Assembly: GCA_903871875.1 (NCBI GenBank)
Contig: CAIQIR010000079.1
Span: 186,001 to 250,000, forward strand
Length of the DNA: 64,000 nucleotides
Reading direction: 5' to 3'
DNA from: an uncultured Schlesneria sp.
GTDB taxonomy: Bacteria > Planctomycetota > Planctomycetia > Planctomycetales > Planctomycetaceae
Both the position numbers and the translations under genes were made by a program. Each line of letters opens with the position of its first letter. Within the stretch, counting starts at the first letter, position 1. The notes below the pieces were generated by a model that did no database searches, was not told the origin of the DNA, and worked only from the letters and a program-made list of their open reading frames with translations. This document shows positions 1 to 9,133 of the stretch, one piece after another.

Positions 1-543
1 GATCACGCGTGGAAGCAGGCTTTTGTCGGCTAACCAAAGCATTTCGCACATTTGCCATGCCGAATGATTCGAAGCGCCGAAGCAACGAATCTTCCCCTGC
101 TTGACGGCGATGTCGAGTGCCCGCAGTGTCACTTCCAGGGGGACATGCTTGTCCGGCCAATGAATGATGTACAGATCGATGACATCGGTCTGCAGTCGTT
201 TCAAACTACGATCGAGCTCGCGCAGGATATGCACGGCGGACAAGCCCCTGTCTTGCGGTCCGGGACCTAACGGGGCGGCCACCTTTGTGGCGAGTATGAC
301 TTTATCGCGACGATCGCGCAGAGCCTTGCCGACAATCTCTTCGGTGATTCCACCCGGACTGCCAATGACGCGGGTGTACCCCTCGTACGCATTGGCCGTA
401 TCAATGAAGTTGATGCCCAGATCGATGGCGGCATGTGTCAGACGGATCGCGTCTGCCTCACCCACGGGAGTTCCAAAGGTCATCGTGCCGAGGCAAATTG
501 GTGAAACGAGAAGGCCACTCGAACCTAACGGGCGGTGTTGCAT
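1..543 (-). CDS. Aldo/keto reductase, N-terminal part (cut by window edge)
   Basis: The reading frame starts at an ATG whose complement lies at 541-543 and stays open to base 1, giving 181 residues without a stop. It begins MQHRPLGSSGLLVSP, the usual start of the aldo/keto reductase TIM barrel, which reduces carbonyls with NADPH in the cytoplasm. The catalytic tetrad is visible: Asp48 and Tyr53 in DTANAY, Lys87 in LATK and His128 in YIIHWP. The strand-6 motif GASNHS follows. The family is usually about 310-350 residues, so roughly half is missing. The substrate cannot be inferred. The upstream gene (ceramidase-like) is on the same strand 180 bases away, so co-transcription is possible but unproven. 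Confidence 0.9.
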   Translation of the reverse strand, partial: MQHRPLGSSGLLVSPICLGTMTFGTPVGEADAIRLTHAAIDLGINFIDTANAYEGYTRVIGSPGGITEEIVGKALRDRRDKVILATKVAAPLGPGPQDRGLSAVHILRELDRSLKRLQTDVIDLYIIHWPDKHVPLEVTLRALDIAVKQGKIRCFGASNHSAWQMCEMLWLADKSLLPRVI

Positions 544-723
544 GACTGTTGCCTTGGAAAAACGGGGGCGAGATGTTGATCTGATGGAGATTAAAACCGC
601 AATTCGGTCAGGTGGCCGAATCCACTTGCTCGATTAGACGACCAATCGACAGAGGTTTCCAGTCGCCAGCAGCGCCACGTACCCCTGGACGAATTCCTTC
701 ACTCCCTGGCCATGGATGAGAAC

Positions 724-2076
724 TCACGGCGCCGATTTGAGCAATCCTTGCATCGTCAGCAGGCGGACGATGGCCATGTCGACCATCGCTTCCCCGGCAC
801 TGACTTCGACCCGGGCGACGATGCCTTCCGCACCGTAACCGCCTTCCACCGCGGCGCGAATCGTGGGGAAGTAGCCGTGATAGCCGTTCAAATAGCCCGC
901 GAAATAGGAATTTGCTGCAGGCGCACGATCGCGAAAGTTCAGTCCCAGTTCGACGAATGGTTCACCGGGCATCCCCATGAGCGCAATCTCGCGGTTGATC
1001 AGCATGGTCGTCACGGGACACTCCGTCGGATTCGAGAGCGCTTTCTGATACCGTTCTAGGGCTTCTGGACTCGCTGTCGGGCGAAGCGCCGCCAGCAGCT
1101 TTTCGGTATCGTAGCGAAGTTGAAAACGGCGGGTCTCCACCGAGACCTGAATCTCTGGTGTTTTGGGCGCGGTGGGCGTGATCGTCTTTGTGACACGAAG
1201 CGCTTCGTCGCCCAGAGTTCGACCGGTCTGTCGCATCAACGTTTCTGCACCTGCCTCAAGTCGCATTTTGTCATAGTACGGGTTGATGTCGCCGGGAGCT
1301 CCCTGCAGGAAGAGGCACACACAATCGGCGTCGAACGCTCCTTCCACGACCTCGGCCATGGCGCCCGGGAAATCGGCGGAATACTGCAAGTTGTCGGGAC
1401 CATAAACCACTGGATGGCAGGAATAATTGACCACGACCGCGAGCGGTTTTCCGTTCTGGTTGTCGATTCGAATGATGCCCACGCGGGAATCCAACGGATG
1501 TGTCGGAACCTTTGTGGCATTTCGCCAGAGCATCTTGATCTTGCCATCGGGCTGCATCAGCCGGCGATTATGTCCGATGAACACTTCCCCTTCACCGGTG
1601 CCGATCAATGCGGTTTGAAGTTTTTTCGTAGCCGCCTCGATTGCTGCAGAAATCTTGTCGAGTGCCGTCGTTTCCCAAGCTGGACGCTTGCCGTCGGCAT
1701 AGGATTCGTCGATGACCGGTGCCGAATGAGTATGTGATGCAGAGAACGACACATGGGTGACATTGGCCGACTTGCGCACCCGATCACGTACGACGCTCAT
1801 CGATTCCATACCAAAGGTGCGACCGAGATCCAGTGTGACCAAAGCCATTCTCGTAGTACCGTCGTCCAGAACCAGTATCTTGGCGTACAGCGGATCGTGA
1901 GTTCCCGTCGCTGGGCCGGTGCGATCGGAATAACCCCATAGGTCGACTGAATCACTTGGGGTGATCTCCGTTTTTGCAGAAGCGGCACGAAATTCGGCGG
2001 CTGAAATCGCTTGAACGATCAACAGTAGTAGAGCTGCGAGCAGACCGATCGCACGATCGATAGAGATGCGAAACAT
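724..2076 (-). CDS. Secreted neutral/alkaline ceramidase-like hydrolase
   Basis: This 450-residue protein belongs to the neutral/alkaline non-lysosomal ceramidase N-terminal family. These are zinc enzymes that cleave N-acyl bonds, although planctomycete members have no proven substrate. I chose the ATG at 2074-2076 because it gives a clean signal peptide (MFRISIDRAIGLLAALLLL, cut near SAAEF) and has GGAG nine bases upstream; an in-frame ATG further upstream adds a polar, unlikely tail. Visible family motifs are SASHTHSAP, GHNRRL, NYSCHPVVYGP and LQGAPGDINP. The His residues in SHTHS and SCHP match the zinc site. Full-length ceramidases run to about 650-700 residues; the C-terminal immunoglobulin-like domain is absent. 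It probably acts in the periplasm or outside the cell. Confidence 0.85.
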   Translation of the reverse strand: MFRISIDRAIGLLAALLLLIVQAISAAEFRAASAKTEITPSDSVDLWGYSDRTGPATGTHDPLYAKILVLDDGTTRMALVTLDLGRTFGMESMSVVRDRVRKSANVTHVSFSASHTHSAPVIDESYADGKRPAWETTALDKISAAIEAATKKLQTALIGTGEGEVFIGHNRRLMQPDGKIKMLWRNATKVPTHPLDSRVGIIRIDNQNGKPLAVVVNYSCHPVVYGPDNLQYSADFPGAMAEVVEGAFDADCVCLFLQGAPGDINPYYDKMRLEAGAETLMRQTGRTLGDEALRVTKTITPTAPKTPEIQVSVETRRFQLRYDTEKLLAALRPTASPEALERYQKALSNPTECPVTTMLINREIALMGMPGEPFVELGLNFRDRAPAANSYFAGYLNGYHGYFPTIRAAVEGGYGAEGIVARVEVSAGEAMVDMAIVRLLTMQGLLKSAP

Positions 2077-2292
2077 TGCGTGACTCTCCAGTGGGGTTCC
2101 GATGCGATTGACCACGGACATTTCTGAAACGCTTTGGGGGGCATTGTATCGACGGTCACACATGGAGTCATGACGCTGGGCATTCAGATGAGTTGTCGAA
2201 AACTTGAAATCGAGACTCGATCGTCGTAGCGTTTTGGCTTGGGGCCTAACGTTTCATCTTCCTGGTCCCAATCAAAACAAAGGAAAAATGAG

Positions 2293-2871
2293 ATGAATCG
2301 ATGTCGACACATGTCGATCGTCCTCGTTGTGCTATTGAGCTTGACGACGGTGAGATCAAAGTCCGTTAGCGGTGAAGACAACGTTGAAAATCCGACCTAC
2401 ACCGCCTGGTCGAAGTTCAAACCGAAAACCTCGGTAAAATACAAAAACACTAACAAAATCAAAGTCATGGGAAACGATTTCACGAGTGAAAGCGATCTGA
2501 TCATGACTTTGACCGAAGTCACTCCGGATAAGGTCGTCGTCGAAACGGGAACAGTTACCCGAATCAATGGACAGGAAATCAAAACGTCACCGACCAAGCA
2601 AGAATACCATCGCATGATTCCGCTCAAGCCCGGTCAGAAGAAAGAAAATGTCGGAAAGCCAGATGGTGTCTTGGAGGAGGGTCAGGAAAAGATCAAAGTG
2701 GCGGCAGGTGAATATGCAACGACCTGGCACAAGAGCAAAGTTGAGGACCGAGTCCTGCAAAGTTGGGTTACGGATGCCGTTCCGGGGACGCTGGTCAAAA
2801 CTGTCACCACGCTGGGTGGTCAGACGAGCGGCACCAACATCCTGGAGTTGGTTCAAGTGACACTTCCCTGA
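2293..2871 (+). CDS. Small secreted protein of unknown function
   Basis: This 192-residue protein has an N-terminal signal segment (MSIVLVVLLSLTTV) and then a lysine- and threonine-rich beta-type sequence. The ATG at 2293 follows AAGGA at the right distance. An upstream in-frame start at 2239 would add 18 residues with no ribosome site. I do not recognise a named domain. The mature part alternates polar and hydrophobic residues (KVVVETGTVTRINGQ, TLVKTVTTLGGQ), as in beta-barrel or lipocalin-like secreted proteins that planctomycetes carry in number. It lies 39 bases before a papain-like protease on the same strand, so the two may be co-transcribed. It might be a partner or substrate of that protease, but nothing in the sequence proves it. 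Confidence 0.7.
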   Translation: MNRCRHMSIVLVVLLSLTTVRSKSVSGEDNVENPTYTAWSKFKPKTSVKYKNTNKIKVMGNDFTSESDLIMTLTEVTPDKVVVETGTVTRINGQEIKTSPTKQEYHRMIPLKPGQKKENVGKPDGVLEEGQEKIKVAAGEYATTWHKSKVEDRVLQSWVTDAVPGTLVKTVTTLGGQTSGTNILELVQVTLP

Positions 2872-2910
2872 ACGAGATCGTGCCATCAAAAGAATCGTCT
2901 GAGATCAACC

Positions 2911-4140
2911 ATGGGAATCAGGCTTCTTTCGTTTATCGTTCTGATCGTCCCGCTGTTGCCGGTGAATCTCGGCTGGTGCCAGGAGAATTCCCTGCCACCA
3001 CAGGTCGATCTCTCAACCGAGTTTCGAAAGCTGGCGTTGCCGCCGCGCGTCCAGGGCAATCGTGACGTTTGTTCGTTGTTCGCGATGACGGGCTTGGCCA
3101 GTTTTGAATATGCCCGCAGTCAGCCTGATGTTCATACGCCATTGTCAGAAGAATATCTGATCTGGGCTGCTCAAAAAGCGACCGGAAAATCGGGCGATCA
3201 GGCGATGTTCTACGAGGCGGTGTGTGGACTCAATCGTCTGGGGATTTGTGCTGACCGGTTAATGCCGTACGCCAATACCACCGACGCGCATCGACGACCG
3301 TCTGCTCAAGCCCAGGCCGAAGCTCATCTGTTAAGCGAACGCTGGAATGTGATCTGGATTAAGCGGTGGGATCTGAAGAATCCGTTGACCGACCATCAGC
3401 TGCATGAGATTAAAGCGGCACTCGCTGCCCATCATCCAGTCGCTTGTGGGATGCGTTGGCCGAAAAAAGACCAAGGATCGCGATTGATGCACGTGCTTTC
3501 TCCAGCCGAAGTTGAAGATGGTCACAGTATCTTGATGACGGGCTATGTCGAAGATCCAGTGGAAATTGGCGGCGGAAAGTTCTTGTTCCGCAACAGTTGG
3601 GGAACAGGTTGGGGCAACCACGGGTATGGAGAAATGTCTTTTGGCTATGCGAGGGCGTACATGAACGACGGTTTGTGGATGCATTTCGAGAAAGAGCGTG
3701 GCGAAGTTCCGACTTGGCACTACGAAGCGGAATCGTTACCGATTGTGGTGCTTCAACATTGCGATACCAACCCGCAAAAAATGAGCGACTTTCACGGAGC
3801 CATGTGGAGCGGTGGCACACAATTGTTTTGTGGCGCAAGCCGGGGTGGATTCGTCGAATTAGGGTTCGACGTCGGTAAGCCTGGTCGTTACCGCGTCCGA
3901 GTTCTCGCCACGGCTGCACCCGATTTTGCCATCGTTCGGATCGGATTTCCCGGTGGTCAAAAATCCCATGAATTCGATTTATACTCAGGTCGCGTAAGTC
4001 CGTCCGGTCCGCTTGAGATAGGGCAATTCGATTTCAATGCGGCGCGCTATGTCCTTCGATTCGCGGCGATCGACAAGAATCGATCGTCCGAGGGTTATCG
4101 ATTCGGAATCGACGCCATCGATTTGATGTTGGTGAAATGA
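2911..4140 (+). CDS. Secreted papain-family (C1) cysteine protease with C-terminal beta-sandwich
   Basis: The 409-residue product has a signal peptide (residues 1-23, ending GWC-QEN) and then a papain-type catalytic domain. Gln48 lies six residues before Cys54 in VQGNRDVCSLFA, as the oxyanion Gln and nucleophile do in papain. His205 sits in EDGHSILMTGY and Asn228 in FRNSWGTGWG, completing the triad. No inhibitory propeptide is visible between signal and catalytic domain, which is unusual for secreted papains. From about residue 270 to the end there is a cysteine-poor beta-rich region (FVELGFDVGKPGRYRVRV) resembling a jelly-roll carbohydrate-binding module. It probably degrades or trims extracellular protein while attached to a surface or glycan. 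Confidence 0.88.
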   Translation: MGIRLLSFIVLIVPLLPVNLGWCQENSLPPQVDLSTEFRKLALPPRVQGNRDVCSLFAMTGLASFEYARSQPDVHTPLSEEYLIWAAQKATGKSGDQAMFYEAVCGLNRLGICADRLMPYANTTDAHRRPSAQAQAEAHLLSERWNVIWIKRWDLKNPLTDHQLHEIKAALAAHHPVACGMRWPKKDQGSRLMHVLSPAEVEDGHSILMTGYVEDPVEIGGGKFLFRNSWGTGWGNHGYGEMSFGYARAYMNDGLWMHFEKERGEVPTWHYEAESLPIVVLQHCDTNPQKMSDFHGAMWSGGTQLFCGASRGGFVELGFDVGKPGRYRVRVLATAAPDFAIVRIGFPGGQKSHEFDLYSGRVSPSGPLEIGQFDFNAARYVLRFAAIDKNRSSEGYRFGIDAIDLMLVK

Positions 4141-4251
4141 CAGTATTAGGTGCGCTGGTCCGACGTTTGATGAATCACTGTCACGCCGACCTCGCTGGGT
4201 GTTTCCTTGGCAGTCGTTTTCCCTGAAGGCGTCGTGTCTCTCATGGGCCAA

Positions 4252-5364
4252 TCAACCGACATGCCTCAGGAAACTGACGCGGCCGGTGGGCACCCACTCC
4301 ACGACAAAGATATTGCCGTCTCGATCAAAACAGGCGTCATGGGGATGAATGAATTTGCCGGTCTGCCAGAGTGCGGTATTGCCACGAACTGGGAATTTAC
4401 CGTCGCCCAGAACTTGCTTGGTCCATTCGGGATCGTAGCCAAGGTGTGTGATCAGTTTATTGTTCCGATCAAACAACGACAGGCGGGCATGTAAATCGGG
4501 GACAAGTAGGACATCGCCACGAATATCGAAATGAGCGGGGAAACTGACCGGCGACTTTAGTGCGGACACGTCAGACGTAAGGCCAGGATGCCCTTCAGTG
4601 TCGGAGGTCAGGAACCCCAGATGCTGGCCATCGGGTGTCAGATATTGCAGACGCGCATTGGCTCGGTCGGCCACGACGAGTGACGGCTCGCGGCCTGGCC
4701 GGTTATCAACCCAATGGCCGTGCGGTGTTTGAAATTGTCCCGGTGCGGAACCTTTACCCCCGAACGTTCGTACCCAATTCGCATTTTTGTCGAACTGATG
4801 AATCCAGTGAGACCCATAGCCATCGGCAATATAAAAGCCGCCATCCGGCGAGAACGCGATGTTCGTCGGACTGTAGGGAGTTTGGGGATCGTCGTACTTG
4901 CCTGTTTCCAGCAGTCGTGTTTTCTTCCAGACGATTTCGCCGGTCAGAGTGGTTTTGGTGACGATGCCGACGCGTGTCGAACATAGGTAAAGAAACTCTT
5001 CGTTTCCTTCTTTGCGAATATCGATGCCGTGTCCGCCGGTGTGATATTCTTTGCCAAACGAGCGGACAAATCGGCCTTGGGGATCAAACACCAGAATCGC
5101 GTCCACCGGTTCCGGTTCACTCGATCGATGTTTGATGTAAACTAAGTCCGCTTCGTCAATCGCGACTCCATGGGTCTCACCCCATCGCAGGTGAGCGGGG
5201 ACTTCGCCCCAACTGTGCGAGACGACTTCGTATTGATATTCGCCCTCACCAAGTACCGGGTTTTTGAGTCCCGCCTTGTCGGTCGCTCGCAGCACGAGCG
5301 GCCCCACGCTGGCTGCTGCCGCGACGGCTCCTGCAGTCTTCAGAAAATGACGACGATCCTCCAT
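4252..5364 (-). CDS. Tat-exported NHL-type beta-propeller protein
   Basis: This 370-residue protein starts MEDRRHFLKTAGAVAAAAS, a twin-arginine export signal of the planctomycete form (RRxFLK). The start is supported by AGAAGGG a few bases upstream; the open frame continues 34 codons further but overlaps the neighbouring gene. The rest is a six-bladed NHL-like propeller. Repeated blades include HGVAIDEADLVYIK, NIAFSPDGGFYIADGYGSH, LVVADRANARLQYLTPDG and DACFDRDGNIFVVEWV. Similar planctomycete proteins are annotated as peptidylglycine-amidating-lyase-like, but the catalytic set cannot be confirmed here. It lies 77 bases downstream of the haem protein gene on the same strand. A periplasmic binding or lyase role is inference. 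Confidence 0.82.
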   Translation of the reverse strand: MEDRRHFLKTAGAVAAAASVGPLVLRATDKAGLKNPVLGEGEYQYEVVSHSWGEVPAHLRWGETHGVAIDEADLVYIKHRSSEPEPVDAILVFDPQGRFVRSFGKEYHTGGHGIDIRKEGNEEFLYLCSTRVGIVTKTTLTGEIVWKKTRLLETGKYDDPQTPYSPTNIAFSPDGGFYIADGYGSHWIHQFDKNANWVRTFGGKGSAPGQFQTPHGHWVDNRPGREPSLVVADRANARLQYLTPDGQHLGFLTSDTEGHPGLTSDVSALKSPVSFPAHFDIRGDVLLVPDLHARLSLFDRNNKLITHLGYDPEWTKQVLGDGKFPVRGNTALWQTGKFIHPHDACFDRDGNIFVVEWVPTGRVSFLRHVG

Positions 5365-5441
5365 TTCAACACCCTTCTGGAAGTGAGGTCTCAGTTCCCG
5401 TCCGATATCGTTCACGAATCCGAACTCGGGATGGTTTTGTC

Positions 5442-6194
5442 CTATCGTTTGAATGTCTCGTGGCATTTGTCACAGGATGCCTGTGCCGCTTTGAAATGTT
5501 CGAGAACAGCCGGTGCGTCTTGGCGACGCAGGGCGGCCGCTGTCAGGGTCATTTCGCGTTGGAATTCCAGCGACCATTCGTTCCACATCGGCCGGTCGGA
5601 CGGATTTGTGATCTCTTCTGCATGGGCCGAAACGGCGAGACCCAGCACGGCCATCGTCGAGGCTTGACGACTTTCGGCGGCGGGATCCTTGGAACGTCGC
5701 AATGCTTTGCGAATTTGATCCGTTCGGTCTCGCAGCGACTCCATTAACATTCGCGTTTTTGCGAGCTTGGCCCAATCGTACACGACCTTCGCACTGGTCA
5801 ACCCGTGTCCTTCCAAGGCCGCATTGAGGGCGTTCAGTCCATTTTGGGCATCTGCGTATGACGCGGCTTGTCGGATTTGCAGAGCGGCATCCCGGACCGC
5901 CGGAGCGGCAGCTTTCAGCTTCGTGTCGGTGTCATGTTCTGCCAGGGCCTGGGACAAGACGGCTAGTTGGGTGGTCGCCAGTTGTCGTTTTCCCGTCCCG
6001 CTTTGAAAGGAATCCGGTGATGCCAAGCCGGATGCGATCTCGTCGCGCTGAGCGATGATTTCGGCTTCGAGGTCGGCTGCCGAAACGACATTGGATAATT
6101 TGACTGGCAAACCAGCCCGTGCGGCCAACGTCATTCCTGCTACCAAGACAATTGCCGTTCCCATGCCGAGAACCCGCCAACGGTTTGACATCAT
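5442..6194 (-). CDS. Cytochrome c'-like haem protein with internal duplication
   Basis: The product is about 250 residues with an N-terminal export segment (VLGMGTAIVLVAGMTLAARA). It ends in a single CxxCH haem site (CDKCH, about residues 241-245), the far C-terminal placement typical of the cytochrome c' four-helix bundle. That family is normally about 130 residues, and this one is twice as long. The N-terminal half looks like a second, haemless copy: RQLATTQLAVLSQALAEHD aligns by eye with RQASTMAVLGLAVSAHAEE. The gene starts six bases after the mgtE stop and is followed by the Tat propeller, suggesting one transcript. Electron transfer or gas binding in the periplasm is inferred. A start one codon later (6191) is equally possible. 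Confidence 0.8.
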   Translation of the reverse strand: MMSNRWRVLGMGTAIVLVAGMTLAARAGLPVKLSNVVSAADLEAEIIAQRDEIASGLASPDSFQSGTGKRQLATTQLAVLSQALAEHDTDTKLKAAAPAVRDAALQIRQAASYADAQNGLNALNAALEGHGLTSAKVVYDWAKLAKTRMLMESLRDRTDQIRKALRRSKDPAAESRQASTMAVLGLAVSAHAEEITNPSDRPMWNEWSLEFQREMTLTAAALRRQDAPAVLEHFKAAQASCDKCHETFKR

Positions 6195-6200
6195 TTTTCC

Positions 6201-7580
6201 TTACAGCAGCGTGCCTCGCAGGACAAAGAGCGAAACAGAGAAGTAAATCACAAGTCCTGTGACATCCACAAACGTCGCCACAAAGGGGGCCGAGGATGTA
6301 GCGGGATCGAGACCGAGCCGTTTCAGACCAAACGGCAACATGGAGCCGATGATGGAGCCCCAGAGGACGATGACCACCAACGACAGACTGACTGCTGTTC
6401 CGACCAGTGCCCAATGCTGACCGTAGATATCGGAAAACGCACTCCACAGGGCGATGCGTAGAAATCCGATTGAACCCAGGATGACGCCGAGAATCGCTCC
6501 TGAGATCAGTTCGCGGCGAAAAACTCGCAGCCAGTCGCTCAGGCCGATTTCACCTACCGCCAATGCCCGCACAATCAATGTTGCCGCTTGAGAACCCGAG
6601 TTTCCGCCGCTCGAAATGATTAAAGGAACAAACAGTGCCAATACGACGGCTTTGGCGATTTCGTGTTCGAAATAACCCATGGCGGTGGCCGTCAAGAGTT
6701 CACCCAAAAACAGGATGACTAGCCAGGTGGCGCGTTTCTGAACCATCGTCAACAGTGGGGTGGTTGCATACGGTTCGGTCAGTGCTTCAAGACCCCCGAA
6801 TTTCTGAGCGTCTTCGGTGGCGGCCTGTTCGGCGACATCCAGAACGTCGTCGATCGTCACCACGCCCAATAAGCGATTCTGGTCATCGACGACGGGTAAC
6901 GCCGTTCGGTCGTAGCGGCGGAAAACCTCGATTGCCGATCGCTTCAAGTCCGTCGCATTCAGTTTGACGAAGTTGCGGTCCATCAACCTTTCAATGATCG
7001 TGTGGATGGGAGCCAGCAGAATCTGGCGGATCCGGAAATCGTCGATCAAATGCATGTCGTGATCGACGATATACACCACATTGAGCGTCTCGCTATCGTG
7101 TCCATGTTTGCGGACATGATCGAGCACATGTTCGACCGTCCAGTTCGAGCGGACCGCGATGAAATCGGGTGACATCAAACGACCGACGCTGTCTTCGGGA
7201 TAGTCCAGCAGCGAACGAGCGATGGCTTGCTGCTGAGCGGAAAGCGTTCGTAGATGTTTCTCGCGATCGGCGGGATCCAATTCTTCGAGAAGTGCTGTAC
7301 GATCGTCGGCCGCCATGTCGTTAAATAGGGCGCCAGCATCGGTCGGCTCGAGGCTTTCCAGCAATTTGTGCTGTGTCGGTCGATCAAGATATTCAAAGAT
7401 CAGCGTCCGCTGGGGACCATGCAGTAACTGAAAGGCTGCGCGTTCGTCGTCGTCATTCAGATCCGCGAACAACTCGGCGATGTCGGCCGGTTGCCACATA
7501 TCGAGGGCTTCGCTGAGTGTCTGACTGTCTCGCGTTTCGATCAATTCCCGAATCTCGGGCAGCATCAGCTTGCAAAGCAT
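6201..7580 (-). CDS. mgtE: Magnesium transporter MgtE
   Basis: The 459-residue product has the full MgtE layout. A superhelical N domain occupies about residues 1-125 (DLNDDDERAAFQLL, DMAADDRTALLEEL). Two CBS domains follow, with LPVVDDQNRLLGVVTIDDV at the end of the second. A five-helix membrane pore carries the signature PLIISSGGNSGSQAAT. The protein lets Mg2+ into the cell down its gradient and is gated by Mg2+ bound to the cytoplasmic domains. The start at 7580 (MLCKLMLPEIREL) is preferred over one 12 codons upstream because GGAG lies about 11 bases ahead of it. No magnesium riboswitch is obvious in the 60 bases separating it from moeA. Confidence 0.95.
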   Translation of the reverse strand: MLCKLMLPEIRELIETRDSQTLSEALDMWQPADIAELFADLNDDDERAAFQLLHGPQRTLIFEYLDRPTQHKLLESLEPTDAGALFNDMAADDRTALLEELDPADREKHLRTLSAQQQAIARSLLDYPEDSVGRLMSPDFIAVRSNWTVEHVLDHVRKHGHDSETLNVVYIVDHDMHLIDDFRIRQILLAPIHTIIERLMDRNFVKLNATDLKRSAIEVFRRYDRTALPVVDDQNRLLGVVTIDDVLDVAEQAATEDAQKFGGLEALTEPYATTPLLTMVQKRATWLVILFLGELLTATAMGYFEHEIAKAVVLALFVPLIISSGGNSGSQAATLIVRALAVGEIGLSDWLRVFRRELISGAILGVILGSIGFLRIALWSAFSDIYGQHWALVGTAVSLSLVVIVLWGSIIGSMLPFGLKRLGLDPATSSAPFVATFVDVTGLVIYFSVSLFVLRGTLL

Positions 7581-7641
7581 GGTGTTTATTTCTCCGCGGT
7601 CGCGGCCACTTTCCAACCGTCGACAATCTCAATCAATGACA

Positions 7642-8850
7642 TTACCAGACGAACGCTTCGACACTGTCACCGAGGCAATACTGTCGCGCCTCGCCCGGAA
7701 AATAGGCCATTCCGTTGGCTGCGACCGTCCCACAAAGATCGGACGAGCCGTGCCAAGGAACCAGCGTGATCCCTAAACCGTCGCGTGTCCAAGTCAATCT
7801 GGCGGGATGATATGTCGGCCGGTCGGCCCGGGTCGAGTATTCGTGTTCGAGCCTGCCCAGTTGAGGCGGAGCGATCGCCGGTTCGACGCCCATAAACCGT
7901 CGGATCGCCGTACGGACAAACAATTCGCAACAGACCAGGCTGCTGACCGGATTGCCCGGTAACCCGAAAACGTAGCAAGGGGAACGAAGGTCATGTCGTT
8001 TGACTCCAAACCACAGCGGTTTGCCGGGCTTCATTTCCACCTTGTGAAAGATCTCGCCAACGCTTGATTCGGCGAGCACGCTGGGGACCAGATCGAGGGT
8101 GCCCGCCGAGACGCCGCCCGACAAAACTAGCATGTCAGATTCAAGTCCTTGTTGGATTTTCGCTCGCAATTCGTCGCGATCGTCACGAGCGATGCCCAGG
8201 GGAACAGGGATGCCTCCCATCGATTCGATCTGGGCGGCCAACATTGGTTCGTTCGAGTTTCTGATTTGGCCAGGACCCGGCGTCTGTTGGAGCGGTACCA
8301 GTTCGTCCCCAGTTGCCAGGATTGCGACTCGTGGACGCTGCCGGACCGGAACGAATGTTTGTCCCATTTCCGCCAAGGCACCGATTCGCGACGCGTTCAA
8401 CGTCAGGCCCGCTCGCAGCACACAATCGCCGCTACGAATGGAGGTACCGCGACGGATCATGTTCGCACCGGCCGATGGAGGCTTGGTTTTGATCGACACG
8501 TCCTCGCCCGCGCGTTCGGTCTCTTCGATCTTAATGACCAGATCGGCTCCTTCGGGCAGCGGGGTACCGGTCATGATCTGGGCCGCTTCGCCCGGTCCAA
8601 TCGGTCGAGTGGGAACGCGGCCCGCCGTGATGACTTCGATCACTTTCAACATGGCCACACCTGTTGCCAGATCCGCTAACCTGACCGCGTAACCATCCAT
8701 CAGCGATTTATCAAACGGCGGCGAGTCGGTGGAACTGTGAATGTCCTTACTCAGCGTCAAGCCAAGTGTGTTTTGAAGCGGCTCTGTAGTGATTTCCTGG
8801 GGCGTGACCGACGCCAAAAGTTTTTCGAGTGCTTCGGTCACTGTCAGCAT
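7642..8850 (-). CDS. moeA: Molybdopterin molybdenumtransferase MoeA
   Basis: The 402-residue product is a complete MoeA, the enzyme that inserts molybdate into adenylated molybdopterin in the cytoplasm. Family motifs are SLMDGYAVR near residue 50, MTGTPLPEGADLVIKIEE, LATGDELVP, LSGGVSAGTLDLVP (the MPT-binding loop) and FGLPGNPVSSLVCCELF. The C-terminal beta-barrel domain is present. The start at 8850 (MLTVTEALEKLL) matches the family and has AAAAGG upstream; the longer frame to 9021 adds 57 unconserved residues. It lies 60 bases upstream of mgtE on the same strand and 283 bases after the kinase gene. Functionally it belongs with modBC, about 16 kb away. Confidence 0.95.
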   Translation of the reverse strand: MLTVTEALEKLLASVTPQEITTEPLQNTLGLTLSKDIHSSTDSPPFDKSLMDGYAVRLADLATGVAMLKVIEVITAGRVPTRPIGPGEAAQIMTGTPLPEGADLVIKIEETERAGEDVSIKTKPPSAGANMIRRGTSIRSGDCVLRAGLTLNASRIGALAEMGQTFVPVRQRPRVAILATGDELVPLQQTPGPGQIRNSNEPMLAAQIESMGGIPVPLGIARDDRDELRAKIQQGLESDMLVLSGGVSAGTLDLVPSVLAESSVGEIFHKVEMKPGKPLWFGVKRHDLRSPCYVFGLPGNPVSSLVCCELFVRTAIRRFMGVEPAIAPPQLGRLEHEYSTRADRPTYHPARLTWTRDGLGITLVPWHGSSDLCGTVAANGMAYFPGEARQYCLGDSVEAFVW

Positions 8851-9133
8851 GGTGCGGGCCTTTTCGTGGTCTGTGCGTCGGATTGTTTGGAGGATGGAGT
8901 GTCGTGGGCAGTTTGGAATTTCGGCCAGTTTATCAGCGGCACCAAAGACACGCGTGGTCGAAGCGGCTTTCAACGAGTTTTCATGGGCAAATTGTGAGCG
9001 GTGGGGCGAAGCGTTGAGCAACTCGTTTCGACCGTTTCAACGAGTCCCATCGACGCGAACGATCACGTCTCAAAAAGACGGAAATCATTCGTTGGGGCGG
9101 TCGATCAATTTGCCTCCGTGATGATTGATCTGG

